NCBI GenBank assembly: GCA_017483305.1
Contig: JAFULC010000037.1
Span: 1-42,396 of the forward strand
From: Clostridia bacterium
Lineage (GTDB): Bacteria > Bacillota > Clostridia > Oscillospirales > CAG-272
DNA: 42,396 nt
Direction of reading: 5' to 3'
Positions 7,667 to 16,044 of the stretch are shown in pieces. The number at the start of each line of letters is the position of its first letter. The stretch's first letter is position 1. Below the pieces are notes generated by a model, which did not search any database, was not told the DNA's origin, and saw only the letters and a program-made list of their open reading frames with translations. Position numbers and translations under genes: made by a program.

Positions 7667-8302
7667 ATGTCCTTGAAACCGACGAAAATAGCGGTTCTTG
7701 TTTCGGGCGGAGGCACTAATCTTCAGGCGCTTATTGATGCCGAGAGGAGAGGGGAGCTTGGCAACGGCAAAATAACTCTCGTTATCGCGTCCAAGCCCGA
7801 CGTTTACGCGCTCGAAAGAGCGGCAAACGCAAATATTGAAGGCAGAGTGCTTGCCAGACGGAATTTTGATAGTATTGCCGCGTATTCGAGGGCACTTGCA
7901 GACGAAATGCTGGCTGCCAAGATCGATCTTGTCGTGCTTGCGGGATTTCTGACGATATTCGACGAGCAGGTCTACGAGGCATTTCCGAATAGGATCCTGA
8001 ACGTACATCCCGCGCTTATCCCGTCCTTCTGCGGAAAGGGATTTTACGGACTTCACGTTCACGAGGCAGCTCTCGAAAAGGGAGTTAAGGTCTCGGGCGC
8101 TACGGTACATATAGTTACTCCCGAGTGTGATGCGGGACCGATCGTGCTTCAAAGGGCGGTTGAGGTCAAGCAGGATGATACTCCCGAAACGCTTCAGAGA
8201 CGCATTATGGAAGAGGCAGAATGGAAGATACTTCCCGAGGCGGTGAGGCTGTTCTGCGATGACAGAATAAGGGTCGAAAATAATAAAGTTTATATTGATT
8301 AA
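7667..8302 (+). CDS. purN: PurN, phosphoribosylglycinamide formyltransferase
   Basis: Transfers a formyl group from 10-formyl-THF to GAR. It has 211 aa, the standard size for the folate-dependent enzyme. Visible motifs: VLVSGGGTNLQALID at the N-terminus; VLAGFLTIF; the catalytic block NVHPALIPSF (Asn112, His114); and VTPECDAGPIVLQ with Asp155. A TGGAGGGAG ribosome site precedes ATG 7667. It lies 40 bp after the FNT channel and 9 bp before the IMP cyclohydrolase. Its formyl donor would come from Fhs at the end of the block. Confidence 0.95.
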   Translation: MSLKPTKIAVLVSGGGTNLQALIDAERRGELGNGKITLVIASKPDVYALERAANANIEGRVLARRNFDSIAAYSRALADEMLAAKIDLVVLAGFLTIFDEQVYEAFPNRILNVHPALIPSFCGKGFYGLHVHEAALEKGVKVSGATVHIVTPECDAGPIVLQRAVEVKQDDTPETLQRRIMEEAEWKILPEAVRLFCDDRIRVENNKVYID

Positions 8303-8311
8303 GGAGACAAG

Positions 8312-9031
8312 ATGATGAAGATTTCAACGATCAAAGACGAGCTGAATTCTCTGGCGTACCACGGCAGAGGCATTATTATCGGCAAGAGTGCTGATGGTAA
8401 AAAGGCAATTACCGCATACTTTATTATGGGTAGAAGCGTGAACAGTCGCAACCGCGTGTTCGTTGCCGAGGGTGAAAATATGAGAACCAAGGCGTTTGAC
8501 GAATCTAAGATGGTCGATCCGCATCTTATCATCTACTATCCCGTGCGCGTGCTTGGTAACAAGACTATCGTTACCAACGGCGATCAGACCGATACGATCT
8601 ACGATCTTATGGACAAGCAGATGACCTTTGAGCAGGCGCTTCACACACGCGAGTTCGAGGACGACAAGCCCAATTTTACGCCCCGTATTTCGGGTATTAT
8701 TCACCGCGAGGGCGGTGAGATGAACTACGCGATGTCTATTCTCAAGAGCGCGGAGGGTGACGACAGCTCCTGCGAGAGATTTACATACGCTTATTCCAAT
8801 CCCGTGGCAGGCAAGGCAAAGTTCATTCATACTTATAATTGCGACGGGAATCCGTTACCCAGCTTTGAGGGTGAGCCCAAGACGCTTGAGCTTCCCGACG
8901 TAGAGATCGACGAGCTTACCGAGCTTATCTGGACTAATCTTAATGAGGACAATAAGGTTTCGTTGTTCGTTCGTTATATCGATATTGAGAGTGGAGAGAG
9001 TGAAACCAGAATAGTTAATAAGAACGTATGA
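8312..9031 (+). CDS. purO: PurO-like IMP cyclohydrolase
   Basis: Catalyses the last step, ring closure of FAICAR to IMP. It has 239 aa and matches the stand-alone IMP cyclohydrolase family (the archaeal PurO type, also in Clostridia) rather than the N-terminal domain of PurH. Marks are YHGRGIIIGKSADGKKAITA, YFIMGRSVNSRNRVFV, DPHLIIYYPVR and PRISGI. Ring closure and formyl transfer are therefore split between this gene and the AICAR formyltransferase at 9545. Two adjacent ATGs (8312, 8315) both fit the AAGGAG at 8301-8306. It overlaps the next gene by four bases (ATGA). Confidence 0.88.
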   Translation: MMKISTIKDELNSLAYHGRGIIIGKSADGKKAITAYFIMGRSVNSRNRVFVAEGENMRTKAFDESKMVDPHLIIYYPVRVLGNKTIVTNGDQTDTIYDLMDKQMTFEQALHTREFEDDKPNFTPRISGIIHREGGEMNYAMSILKSAEGDDSSCERFTYAYSNPVAGKAKFIHTYNCDGNPLPSFEGEPKTLELPDVEIDELTELIWTNLNEDNKVSLFVRYIDIESGESETRIVNKNV

Positions 9032-9519
9032 AAATCGTAGAACTGGACAAATCCCATAAGGATTCGGTCTTGCCGCTACTGTTTGCTATTATGCACGCCA
9101 ATATGAGCAAAATTGCCCCGACAGGCAATTCCTACGAAGAGGATTTGTCGTTTTGGTTGTCTTGCGTATCACCCGAACTGGAAAAGGAGCCGAGACGGAT
9201 CCTGCTCCTGTATGATGGCGAGGATATCGCAGGATTTTTCCAGTACTTCGTGAACAATGGCTTGTTCATGATGGAGGAGATACAATTTTGTGATGCTTAT
9301 AAGGGATCGGGTGCTTTCCGTGAGCTTTTCGCTTATCTGACGAGCGTAATTCCCGAAAATACCGAGCTTGTAGAGGCTTATGCAAACAAGTCTAATTATA
9401 AATCTATTGGAATTCTCAGGCATCTGGGTCTTGAAATAATAGGAGAGAATAAAAACGGAAAATCTTATCATTTCAGGGGCAGATATGAAAATATTCTCCG
9501 AAAATACGGTGAAAAATGA
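9028..9519 (+). CDS. GNAT-type N-acetyltransferase of unknown substrate
   Basis: 163 aa. The pattern is that of a GCN5-related acetyltransferase: a beta strand with RILLLYDGEDIAGFFQYFV, then FMMEEIQFCDAYKGSGAFRELFAYL, equivalent to the acetyl-CoA binding loop and following helix, then a C-terminal YANKSNYKSIGILRHLGLEIIG, typical of the last part of the fold. The loop KGSG is weaker than the classical Q/RxxGxG/A. It starts in an ATGA overlap with the IMP cyclohydrolase and ends 25 bp before the AICAR formyltransferase, so it is an integral purine-operon member. No known purine step needs an acetyltransferase; protein or small-molecule acetylation are both open. Confidence 0.65.
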   Translation: MKIVELDKSHKDSVLPLLFAIMHANMSKIAPTGNSYEEDLSFWLSCVSPELEKEPRRILLLYDGEDIAGFFQYFVNNGLFMMEEIQFCDAYKGSGAFRELFAYLTSVIPENTELVEAYANKSNYKSIGILRHLGLEIIGENKNGKSYHFRGRYENILRKYGEK

Positions 9520-9544
9520 TTTTTATGAAAGGTAACACAAACTA

Positions 9545-10729
9545 ATGAAAGAATTTGAGCTTAAATACGGTTGTAACCCCAATCAGAAGCCGTCGCGCAT
9601 TTTTATGAAGGATGGCAGCGAGCTGCCGATAAAGGTGCTTAACGGTCGCCCCGGATACATTAATTTTCTTGACGCGTTCAACGCGTGGCAGCTTGTAAAG
9701 GAGCTTAAGGAGGCGCTTGGTCTTCCTGCGGCTACCTCGTTCAAGCACGTATCGCCCACGTCTGCGGCTATCGGTCTGCCCCTTGATCTCGGGCTGAAGA
9801 GAGCCTGCTTTGTTGAGGATATTGAGGGCCTTGACGAATCTCCCTTGGCTTGTGCTTACGTTCGTGCGCGCGGAACCGACCGCTTGTGCTCCTTTGGAGA
9901 CTGGGTCGCGTTGTCTGACGTTTGCGACGTGACTACCGCGAAGCTGATCGCTCGCGAGGTGTCCGACGGAATTATTGCTCCCGGATACGAGCCCGAGGCA
10001 CTCGAGGTACTCAAGGGCAAGAGAAAGGGAAATTACAATATAGTCGAGATCGACCCCGACTACCGCCCTGCGCCCATCGAGACCAAGGACGTTTTCGGCA
10101 TCACGTTCGAGCAGGGAAGAAACGAATTCAAGATCGGTGAGCATTTGCTTGAAAACGTCGTGACTGATAAAAAGGAGCTGCCCGCTCACGCAAAGAGGGA
10201 TCTTATCGTTGCTCTTATTACGCTTAAATATACTCAGTCTAACTCGGTTTGCTATGCCACGAACGGTCAGGCAATCGGTGTTGGCGCGGGTCAGCAGTCG
10301 CGTATTCACTGCACGAGACTTGCGGGTACTAAGGCGGACACCTGGCTGATGCGCCAGCATCCCAAGGTTTTGGATCTGCCCTTCCTGCCCACGATGGGTC
10401 GTCCCGAGCGCGACAACGTGATCGACGGCTACATCAACGGCAACGAGGAGGACGTTTGCGCTGACGGCATCTGGCAGAATTATTTTACCGAGCAGCCTGA
10501 GCCCCTGACCGAGGCCGAAAGACGCGAGTGGCTTGGAGGATTTTCCGAGATCGCGCTCGCATCCGATGCTTTCTTCCCGTTTGCAGACAACGTAAAGCGC
10601 GCTCACGCGTCCGGTGTTCATTATATTGCCGAGCCCGGTGGGTCTATCCGCGACGATCTCGTGATCGAGGAGTGCAACAAGCGCGGAATTGCTATGGCGT
10701 TTACGGGAATGAGACTTTTCCATCACTAA
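9545..10729 (+). CDS. purH: Stand-alone AICAR formyltransferase (PurH C-terminal domain only)
   Basis: Transfers a formyl group from 10-formyl-THF to AICAR, giving FAICAR. The 394-aa chain starts directly at the formyltransferase domain (ELKYGCNPNQKPSRIFM) and has no N-terminal IMP cyclohydrolase domain, unlike bifunctional PurH (about 510 aa). Catalytic SFKHVSP is present, as are NSVCYATNGQAIGVGAGQQS, AFFPFADNVKRAH and the end block HYIAEPGGSIRDD...MAFTGMRLFHH. The missing step is provided by the PurO-like gene upstream. Its substrate AICAR is ZMP, the ligand class of the riboswitch at 3804, so a shortage of formyl-THF would raise ZMP and turn the operon on. Confidence 0.93.
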   Translation: MKEFELKYGCNPNQKPSRIFMKDGSELPIKVLNGRPGYINFLDAFNAWQLVKELKEALGLPAATSFKHVSPTSAAIGLPLDLGLKRACFVEDIEGLDESPLACAYVRARGTDRLCSFGDWVALSDVCDVTTAKLIAREVSDGIIAPGYEPEALEVLKGKRKGNYNIVEIDPDYRPAPIETKDVFGITFEQGRNEFKIGEHLLENVVTDKKELPAHAKRDLIVALITLKYTQSNSVCYATNGQAIGVGAGQQSRIHCTRLAGTKADTWLMRQHPKVLDLPFLPTMGRPERDNVIDGYINGNEEDVCADGIWQNYFTEQPEPLTEAERREWLGGFSEIALASDAFFPFADNVKRAHASGVHYIAEPGGSIRDDLVIEECNKRGIAMAFTGMRLFHH

Positions 10730-10747
10730 GAGACGCTTTGCGCCCCA

Positions 10748-10911
10748 ATGAAATTTGCCGAACGGCAAATGAAATGGCTGCGCCGTGAAATGTTCCTCCG
10801 GAACATGAAATGCGCTGTGGCGCATAAAGATCAAGGCGAATTTCATTTCATGTGCGTAGCACATTTCATGATGTGAAGCATCATTTCGTGTTTGCAAAGC
10901 AAACATTTCAT
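10748..10911. repeat. Array of seven short hairpins joined by 7-nt linkers ATGAAAT, then ATTTCAT
   Basis: Fills the gap between the AICAR formyltransferase and purD. Hairpins: TTTGCC/GGCAAA 10754-10769, GGC/GCC 10776-10784, GTTCC/GGAAC 10792-10804, GCGC/GCGC 10812-10823, GTGC/GCAC 10852-10862, GATG/CATC 10870-10882, GTTTGC/GCAAAC 10890-10904. Linkers are ATGAAAT (10748, 10769, variant GTGAAAT 10785, 10805) in the first half and ATTTCAT (10840, 10845, 10863, variant ATTTCGT 10883, 10905) in the second. The linkers of the two halves are complementary, so the whole block can fold into one large imperfect stem with side hairpins. Stem sequences all differ while linkers are kept. Confidence 0.85.
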
Positions 10912-10932
10912 TTTTCACTGTAGGAGAAACTG

Positions 10933-12201
10933 ATGAAAATAATGGTAGTAGGCGGTGGCGGCAGAGAGCACGCCATCATCAAGAAAATAAAAGAGAATAA
11001 GGACGTCGAAAGGATATATGCGCTCCCCGGAAACGGCGGCATTGCGGCGGATGCCGAGTGTGTGGAGATCGGTGCGAAGGATATTGGCGCGATCGTGGAG
11101 TTTGCGGTTCAAAACGGAATCGATTACGCCGTTGTTGCGCCTGACGATCCGCTTGTTCTCGGTTGCGTTGACGCGCTTGAGGAGAGAGGTGTTCCTTGCT
11201 TTGGTCCGAGAGCAAACGCGGCGATAATCGAGGGTAGCAAGGTCTTTTCGAAGAATCTGATGAAGAAATATGGCATACCGACGGCAGCTTACGAGGTCTT
11301 TGACGATATGGAGGCGGCGCTCTCCTATCTTGAGACCGCTCCGGTCCCCACGGTAATCAAGGCTGACGGACTTGCACTCGGAAAGGGAGTTATAATCGCA
11401 CAGACTCTTGACGAGGCTAAGCAGGCGGTGATCTCGATGATGCAGGACAAGCAGTTCGGATCAAGCGGCGACCACATTGTTATCGAGGAGTTTTTGACGG
11501 GTCCCGAGGTTTCGGTGCTCGCGTTTACAGACGGCAAGACAGTAAAGCCGATGGTCTCGTCGATGGATCACAAGAGAGCGGGCGACGGCGACACGGGTCT
11601 CAATACCGGAGGCATGGGAACGGTTGCGCCCAATCCCTACTACACTGAGGATATTGCAGAGCAGTGTATGGAGACGATCTTCAAGCCGACGGTCAACGCG
11701 ATGAATGCCGAGGGCAGAACGTTCAAGGGATGTCTTTATTTCGGTCTTATGCTTACGCCGAACGGCCCGAAGGTGATCGAATACAACTGCCGCTTCGGAG
11801 ATCCCGAGACGCAGGTGGTTTTGCCTTTGCTTGAAAGCGATCTGCTTACCGTTATGATGGCTACCACGAACGGTAATCTGGAAGAGACCGAGGTCAAGTT
11901 CAGCGAAAAGCACGCTTGTTGTGTAATTATGGCATCCGAGGGATATCCCGTGAGCTACAAAAAGGGCTTTGAGATGGTTATTCCCGAACAGATCGCAGAC
12001 AGCGTTTACGTTGCGGGCGCAAAGTTTGACGGCGGCAAGCTGTTGACTAACGGAGGCCGTGTGCTTGGCGTTACGTCGGTTTGTGACACGCTTCGTGAGG
12101 CGATCACCGAATCCTACGAAAAGGTTGAAAAGATAAGCTTCGGTAATGCATATTACCGTCACGATATAGGTAAAAGAGCGCTTGATGCGCATAAGGCATA
12201 A
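10933..12201 (+). CDS. purD: PurD, phosphoribosylamine-glycine ligase (GAR synthetase)
   Basis: Joins phosphoribosylamine, the PurF product, to glycine with ATP. It has 422 aa with the family start VVGGGGREHAI. VIKADGLALGKGVIIA lies in the ATP-grasp domain, followed by VIEEFLTGPEVSVLAFTDG, MVSSMDHKRAGDGDTG, GGMGTVAPNPY, the metal-binding EYNCRFGDPETQVVLPLL and a C-terminal barrel. AGGAG before ATG 10933 follows the hairpin array directly. The spacing to purL is 14 bp. The hairpin array upstream could alter how much transcript or translation reaches purD and later genes; nothing in the sequence proves this. Confidence 0.96.
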   Translation: MKIMVVGGGGREHAIIKKIKENKDVERIYALPGNGGIAADAECVEIGAKDIGAIVEFAVQNGIDYAVVAPDDPLVLGCVDALEERGVPCFGPRANAAIIEGSKVFSKNLMKKYGIPTAAYEVFDDMEAALSYLETAPVPTVIKADGLALGKGVIIAQTLDEAKQAVISMMQDKQFGSSGDHIVIEEFLTGPEVSVLAFTDGKTVKPMVSSMDHKRAGDGDTGLNTGGMGTVAPNPYYTEDIAEQCMETIFKPTVNAMNAEGRTFKGCLYFGLMLTPNGPKVIEYNCRFGDPETQVVLPLLESDLLTVMMATTNGNLEETEVKFSEKHACCVIMASEGYPVSYKKGFEMVIPEQIADSVYVAGAKFDGGKLLTNGGRVLGVTSVCDTLREAITESYEKVEKISFGNAYYRHDIGKRALDAHKA

Positions 12202-12215
12202 GCCTTGGAGGGACT

Positions 12216-14930
12216 ATGGTATACAGAATATTCGTTGAAAAGAAAAATGAGCTTGCACACGAGGCTGCTTCGCTTTACTCGGAGCTGAAAAATCTGCTTG
12301 GCATTAAAAATCTGACCGGTGTTCGCGTGCTCAATCGCTACGATGCCGAGAATATCTCAGAGGAGCTTTTTGAGCAGGCTATCGGAAGCGTTTTCTCCGA
12401 GCCGCAGCTTGATATTGCGACTTCTTCGCTTGAATGCGGCAACGATGCGGTATTTGCGGTCGAGTATCTGCCCGGTCAGTTTGATCAGCGTGCGGATTCG
12501 GCGGCGCAGTGCATACAGATAATGTCATGCGGCGAAAGACCTACCATTCGTACGGCGAAGGTCTACGTGCTCAGCGGAGAACTGAGTGCGAGCGACATAG
12601 CCGAGATCAAAAAGTACGTTATAAATCCCGTTGAGGCGAGAGAGGCTTGTCTTGATAAGCCCGAAACGCTTGCGCTTGAATATGAGATCCCCACGTCAGT
12701 TGCTACGGTTGAGGGGTTTGTGGATATGGATGACGAGGCGCTTGGCAATATGGTCAAATCGCTTGGTCTTGCTATGGATCTTGACGATATAAGATTCTGC
12801 CGTGATTATTTCAGGGGAGAGAAGAGAAACCCCACTATCACGGAGATTAGAATGATAGATACTTACTGGTCCGATCACTGCCGTCACACCACCTTTTTGA
12901 CTACGATCGACAAGGTGACCTTTGAGGACGAGCTGCTTGAAAAGACCTACAAGCAGTATCTTGCTACTCGTGAAGCGCTTGGCAGAACGAAGCCGCAAAA
13001 TCTTATGGACATTGGTACTATTGCGGCAAAGTATCTTAAAAAGACGGGTCAGCTTCAGAAGCTGGACGAGAGCGAGGAGATCAACGCTTGTACTGTCAAG
13101 ATCAAGGTGACGGTCGACGGAGTAGATGAGGATTGGCTCTTGCTTTTCAAGAACGAGACCCACAACCACCCCACCGAGATCGAGCCCTTCGGCGGCGCGG
13201 CGACCTGCATTGGCGGTGCGATCCGCGACCCGCTTTCGGGACGCTCCTACGTTTACGCGGCGATGCGCGTGACCGGTGCGGCTGATCCTACCGTTCCCGT
13301 TTCAGAGACAATAAAGGGCAAGCTCCCTCAGAGAAAGATCGTACAGACCGCGGCTGCGGGATATTCGTCCTACGGCAACCAGATCGGTCTTGCTACGGGT
13401 ATGGTCGACGAGCTTTATCATCCCGGTTATGCGGCTAAGAGAATGGAGATCGGCGCGGTCATCGCAGCCGCTCCTGCCTGCAACGTCAGACGTGAGTGCC
13501 CTGTCGACGGCGACGTGGTCGTTCTGCTTGGCGGACGTACCGGACGTGACGGCGTTGGCGGTGCTACCGGCTCGTCGAAGGCGCACGATTCTCACTCGGT
13601 CGAGACCTGCGGTGCAGAGGTGCAGAAGGGCAACGCGCCCGAGGAAAGAAAGCTTCAGCGTCTGTTCAGAAACGCGGAGGCTTGCAGAATGATAAAGAGA
13701 TGTAACGACTTCGGTGCGGGCGGCGTTTCGGTTGCGATCGGCGAGCTTGCTGACGGTCTTGACATCGATCTTAACAAGGTCCCCAAGAAATACGAGGGAC
13801 TTGACGGCACAGAGCTTGCGATCTCCGAATCGCAGGAGAGAATGGCTGTCGTTATTGAAAAAGAAAATATTGAGAGATTTATGGCTCTTGCCGACAGTGA
13901 AAACCTTGAGGCGACGGTCGTTGCGCGTGTTACGGAGGAGCCCAGACTTCGCGTTCATTGGAACGGCAAGACGGTTATTGATCTCTCGCGCCAATTCCTT
14001 AATTCCAACGGTGCGGAGAAGCATATTGAGGTCGCTCCCGCAAAGCCCGAGGCTTACGAGGATTATACGAAGGAGCCTGTGGAGGATTTCGTCAGCGGAT
14101 ACAAGGCGCTTGTTGGTGATTTGAACGTTTGCTCAAAGCGCGGTCTTTCCGAGAGATTTGACTCGACTATCGGTGCGGGCACGGTGCTTATGCCCTTTGG
14201 CGGCAAGCATCAGAAAACTCCTATTCAGGCTATGGTTCACAAGGTCTCGGTCGAGCAGAAGCACACCGACACCTGCTCGTTTATGTCCTGGGGATACAAC
14301 CCCTATATTGCGGAGAAATCGCCCTACCACTCGGCGTATCTTGCGGTGGTCGAGAGCCTTGCGAAGCTTATCGCGGCAGGCGCTTCCTACGAGGACGTTT
14401 ACCTGACCTTCCAGGAGTACTTTGAGAAACCCAAGGGAGATAGCAAGCGTTGGGGCAAGCCCTTGGCGGCTTTACTTGGTGCGTTCCGTGCTCAGATCGA
14501 GCTTGGCGTTGCGGCTATCGGCGGTAAGGACTCGATGAGTGGCTCGTTTGAGCAGCTTGACGTTCCTCCCACTCTGGTTTCCTTTGCGGTAACCACGGGC
14601 AAGGTTGACGAGGTTATTACGAACGACGCGAAGGCGGCAGGACACAAGCTTATATGTATTGCGCCCGAGTACGGCGAGGACAATCTGCCCGTTGCGAGCT
14701 CGCAGATAGAGATCTTTAACAAGGTCACGGCTCTTATGAGAGCGGGCAAGGTCTATTCGGCTTATACTCCCACCTTTGGAGGTATTGCCGAGGCGGTATA
14801 CAAGATGTGTATCGGTAACGGACTTGGATTCAGCTTTGACGGAGCTATGTGCAACAGAGCGATATTCAACTACTGCTACGGAGCTTTTCTGCTTGAGGTC
14901 GATTCCGATGCGGAGGGCATGGTTGTCTGA
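12216..14930 (+). CDS. purL: PurL (FGAM synthase), large form, synthase part; ORF ends at an in-frame TGA
   Basis: Large-type PurL turns FGAR, glutamine and ATP into FGAM. This ORF (904 aa) contains the PurS-like N-terminal region, the linker with EIRMIDTYWSDHCRHTTF, and both synthase halves. NETHNHPTEIEPFGGAATC, GRTGRDGVGGATGSSKAH, FGAGGVSVAIGELADGL and AIGGKDSMSGSFEQL are visible. It stops at TGA 14928-14930. The same frame then runs on without another stop to 15911 and encodes the glutaminase domain. Synthase plus continuation gives about 1,230 residues, the size of a full large PurL. A GGAGG site precedes ATG 12216. The cause may be a nonsense mutation, a base error, readthrough or a real split. 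Without its glutaminase the enzyme could at best use free ammonia. Confidence 0.93.
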   Translation: MVYRIFVEKKNELAHEAASLYSELKNLLGIKNLTGVRVLNRYDAENISEELFEQAIGSVFSEPQLDIATSSLECGNDAVFAVEYLPGQFDQRADSAAQCIQIMSCGERPTIRTAKVYVLSGELSASDIAEIKKYVINPVEAREACLDKPETLALEYEIPTSVATVEGFVDMDDEALGNMVKSLGLAMDLDDIRFCRDYFRGEKRNPTITEIRMIDTYWSDHCRHTTFLTTIDKVTFEDELLEKTYKQYLATREALGRTKPQNLMDIGTIAAKYLKKTGQLQKLDESEEINACTVKIKVTVDGVDEDWLLLFKNETHNHPTEIEPFGGAATCIGGAIRDPLSGRSYVYAAMRVTGAADPTVPVSETIKGKLPQRKIVQTAAAGYSSYGNQIGLATGMVDELYHPGYAAKRMEIGAVIAAAPACNVRRECPVDGDVVVLLGGRTGRDGVGGATGSSKAHDSHSVETCGAEVQKGNAPEERKLQRLFRNAEACRMIKRCNDFGAGGVSVAIGELADGLDIDLNKVPKKYEGLDGTELAISESQERMAVVIEKENIERFMALADSENLEATVVARVTEEPRLRVHWNGKTVIDLSRQFLNSNGAEKHIEVAPAKPEAYEDYTKEPVEDFVSGYKALVGDLNVCSKRGLSERFDSTIGAGTVLMPFGGKHQKTPIQAMVHKVSVEQKHTDTCSFMSWGYNPYIAEKSPYHSAYLAVVESLAKLIAAGASYEDVYLTFQEYFEKPKGDSKRWGKPLAALLGAFRAQIELGVAAIGGKDSMSGSFEQLDVPPTLVSFAVTTGKVDEVITNDAKAAGHKLICIAPEYGEDNLPVASSQIEIFNKVTALMRAGKVYSAYTPTFGGIAEAVYKMCIGNGLGFSFDGAMCNRAIFNYCYGAFLLEVDSDAEGMVV

Positions 14931-14948
14931 TATTTCACCGATGACGGC

Positions 14949-15911
14949 GTGATCTCTCGCGGTGATGAAAAGGTCTCCCTTATAGAGCTTGACAAGCTTT
15001 ACGAGGGCAAGCTTGAGGGCGTTTTCCCGACTCTCGAGAAGGACGGAAGCAAGCTTTACGAGAATATAAGCTTCAGCACTGAAAAGAGAGTTGCTCCCGC
15101 CATCAAGGTTGCGAAGCCGAAGGTGCTTATTCCCGTATTCCCCGGCACGAACTGTGAATTTGACTCTGCGAAGGTCATGAGAGACGCGGGTGCTGAGGCG
15201 AAGATATTCGTTATCAACAATCTGACTCAGGACGGCATTCAGAGAAGTGTTGAGAACTTCGCGAAGGAGCTTGAGTCGAGCCAGATGGTCTTTGTGCCCG
15301 GAGGATTCTCGGGCGGTGACGAGCCTGACGGATCGGGTAAGTTTATTATGGCGTTCTTCCGAAACGCGCAGATCAAGGAGGGTATTCATGCTCTGCTTGA
15401 CCGTCGCGACGGCTTGATGTGCGGCGTTTGTAACGGATTCCAGGCGCTGATCAAGCTCGGTCTTGTGCCTTACGGCAGGATCATCGACACCGATGCAAAT
15501 TGCCCGACCTTGACCTTTAACACGATCGGCAGACACCAGTCGAAGCTTGTCAGAACGAGAATTGCCTCCAACAAGTCGCCCTGGCTTGCGGCTACCGAGG
15601 TCGGCGACGTTTATACGGTTGCTATTTCGCACGGTGAGGGTCGCTTCCTTGCCTCCGACGAGCTTGTAAAGCAGCTGATCGCTAACGGTCAGGTCGCTAC
15701 GCAGTACGTTGACCTTGACGGTCAGGCGACAAGCGATATTCGCTATAATCCCAACGATTCGGTCATGGCGATCGAGGGTATTACCTCGCCCGACGGACGC
15801 GTATTCGGTAAGATGGGTCACTCCGAGCGTATCGGTAACGGTCTTTACAAGAACGTGCTCGGCGAGTTTGATATGAAGATGTTTGAAAGCGCGGTTAAGT
15901 ACTTTAAGTGA
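14949..15911 (+). CDS. purL: PurL C-terminal part with the class I glutaminase domain, same frame as the synthase
   Basis: In-frame continuation of purL after the TGA at 14928-14930; coding similarity begins directly after the stop (YFTDDGVISRGDEKVSL). The first possible start is a GTG at 14949 with no ribosome site before it, and the first ATG is far inside the glutaminase fold, so independent translation looks poor. The glutaminase domain is complete: PVFPGTNCEFDSAKVM, FVPGGFSGGDEPDG, the nucleophile Cys of CGVCNGFQAL (codon 15429-15431), and the His-Glu pair in ISHGEGRF. Domain end is MGHSERIGNGLYKN. It could act in trans like a PurQ if made. The intact frame implies the interruption is recent, or that the TGA is read through. 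Confidence 0.9.
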   Translation: MISRGDEKVSLIELDKLYEGKLEGVFPTLEKDGSKLYENISFSTEKRVAPAIKVAKPKVLIPVFPGTNCEFDSAKVMRDAGAEAKIFVINNLTQDGIQRSVENFAKELESSQMVFVPGGFSGGDEPDGSGKFIMAFFRNAQIKEGIHALLDRRDGLMCGVCNGFQALIKLGLVPYGRIIDTDANCPTLTFNTIGRHQSKLVRTRIASNKSPWLAATEVGDVYTVAISHGEGRFLASDELVKQLIANGQVATQYVDLDGQATSDIRYNPNDSVMAIEGITSPDGRVFGKMGHSERIGNGLYKNVLGEFDMKMFESAVKYFK

Positions 15912-15915
15912 GATA

Positions 15916-15945
15916 TGCGGAGCTTTTTTCAAAAAAGGTTCCGCA
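15916..15945. repeat. Hairpin repeat (GGAGCTTTTTT / AAAAAAGGTTCC type) between purL and fhs
   Basis: TGCGGA at 15916-15921 pairs with TCCGCA at 15940-15945, and TTTTTT with AAAAAA, leaving a small internal loop (GC against GGT). The same core and internal loop recur at 27861-27889 with different but still matching outer bases. The flank after it (ACCTCCAAAAACTT) resembles the flank of the hairpin at 33130-33160. The T-run lies in the 5' arm, so it is a poor terminator for the upstream gene. The remaining bases to fhs hold only the AAAGGA ribosome site. Confidence 0.65.
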
Positions 15946-16044
15946 CCTCCAAAAACTTCCCATAGATTTTGATTCTACATGGGTTTGAAATTTGTTGAAT
16001 AATAAGGCTTTTGGGGCTGGTTTCCAAAAGGAAAGGATTTGTAA

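Noticed and set aside
10748-10911. Possible CRISPR array or tandem terminators
   Set aside because: The repeated unit is only 7 bases and the variable parts are self-complementary hairpins; none is followed by a T-run.
14928-14930. TGA in purL read as selenocysteine or a recoded sense codon
   Set aside because: Many genes here end at TGA directly before the next gene (lcp, purM, fnt, fhs), so the code is standard. PurL is not a known selenoprotein, and the 6-bp stem after the stop is too weak to call a SECIS.
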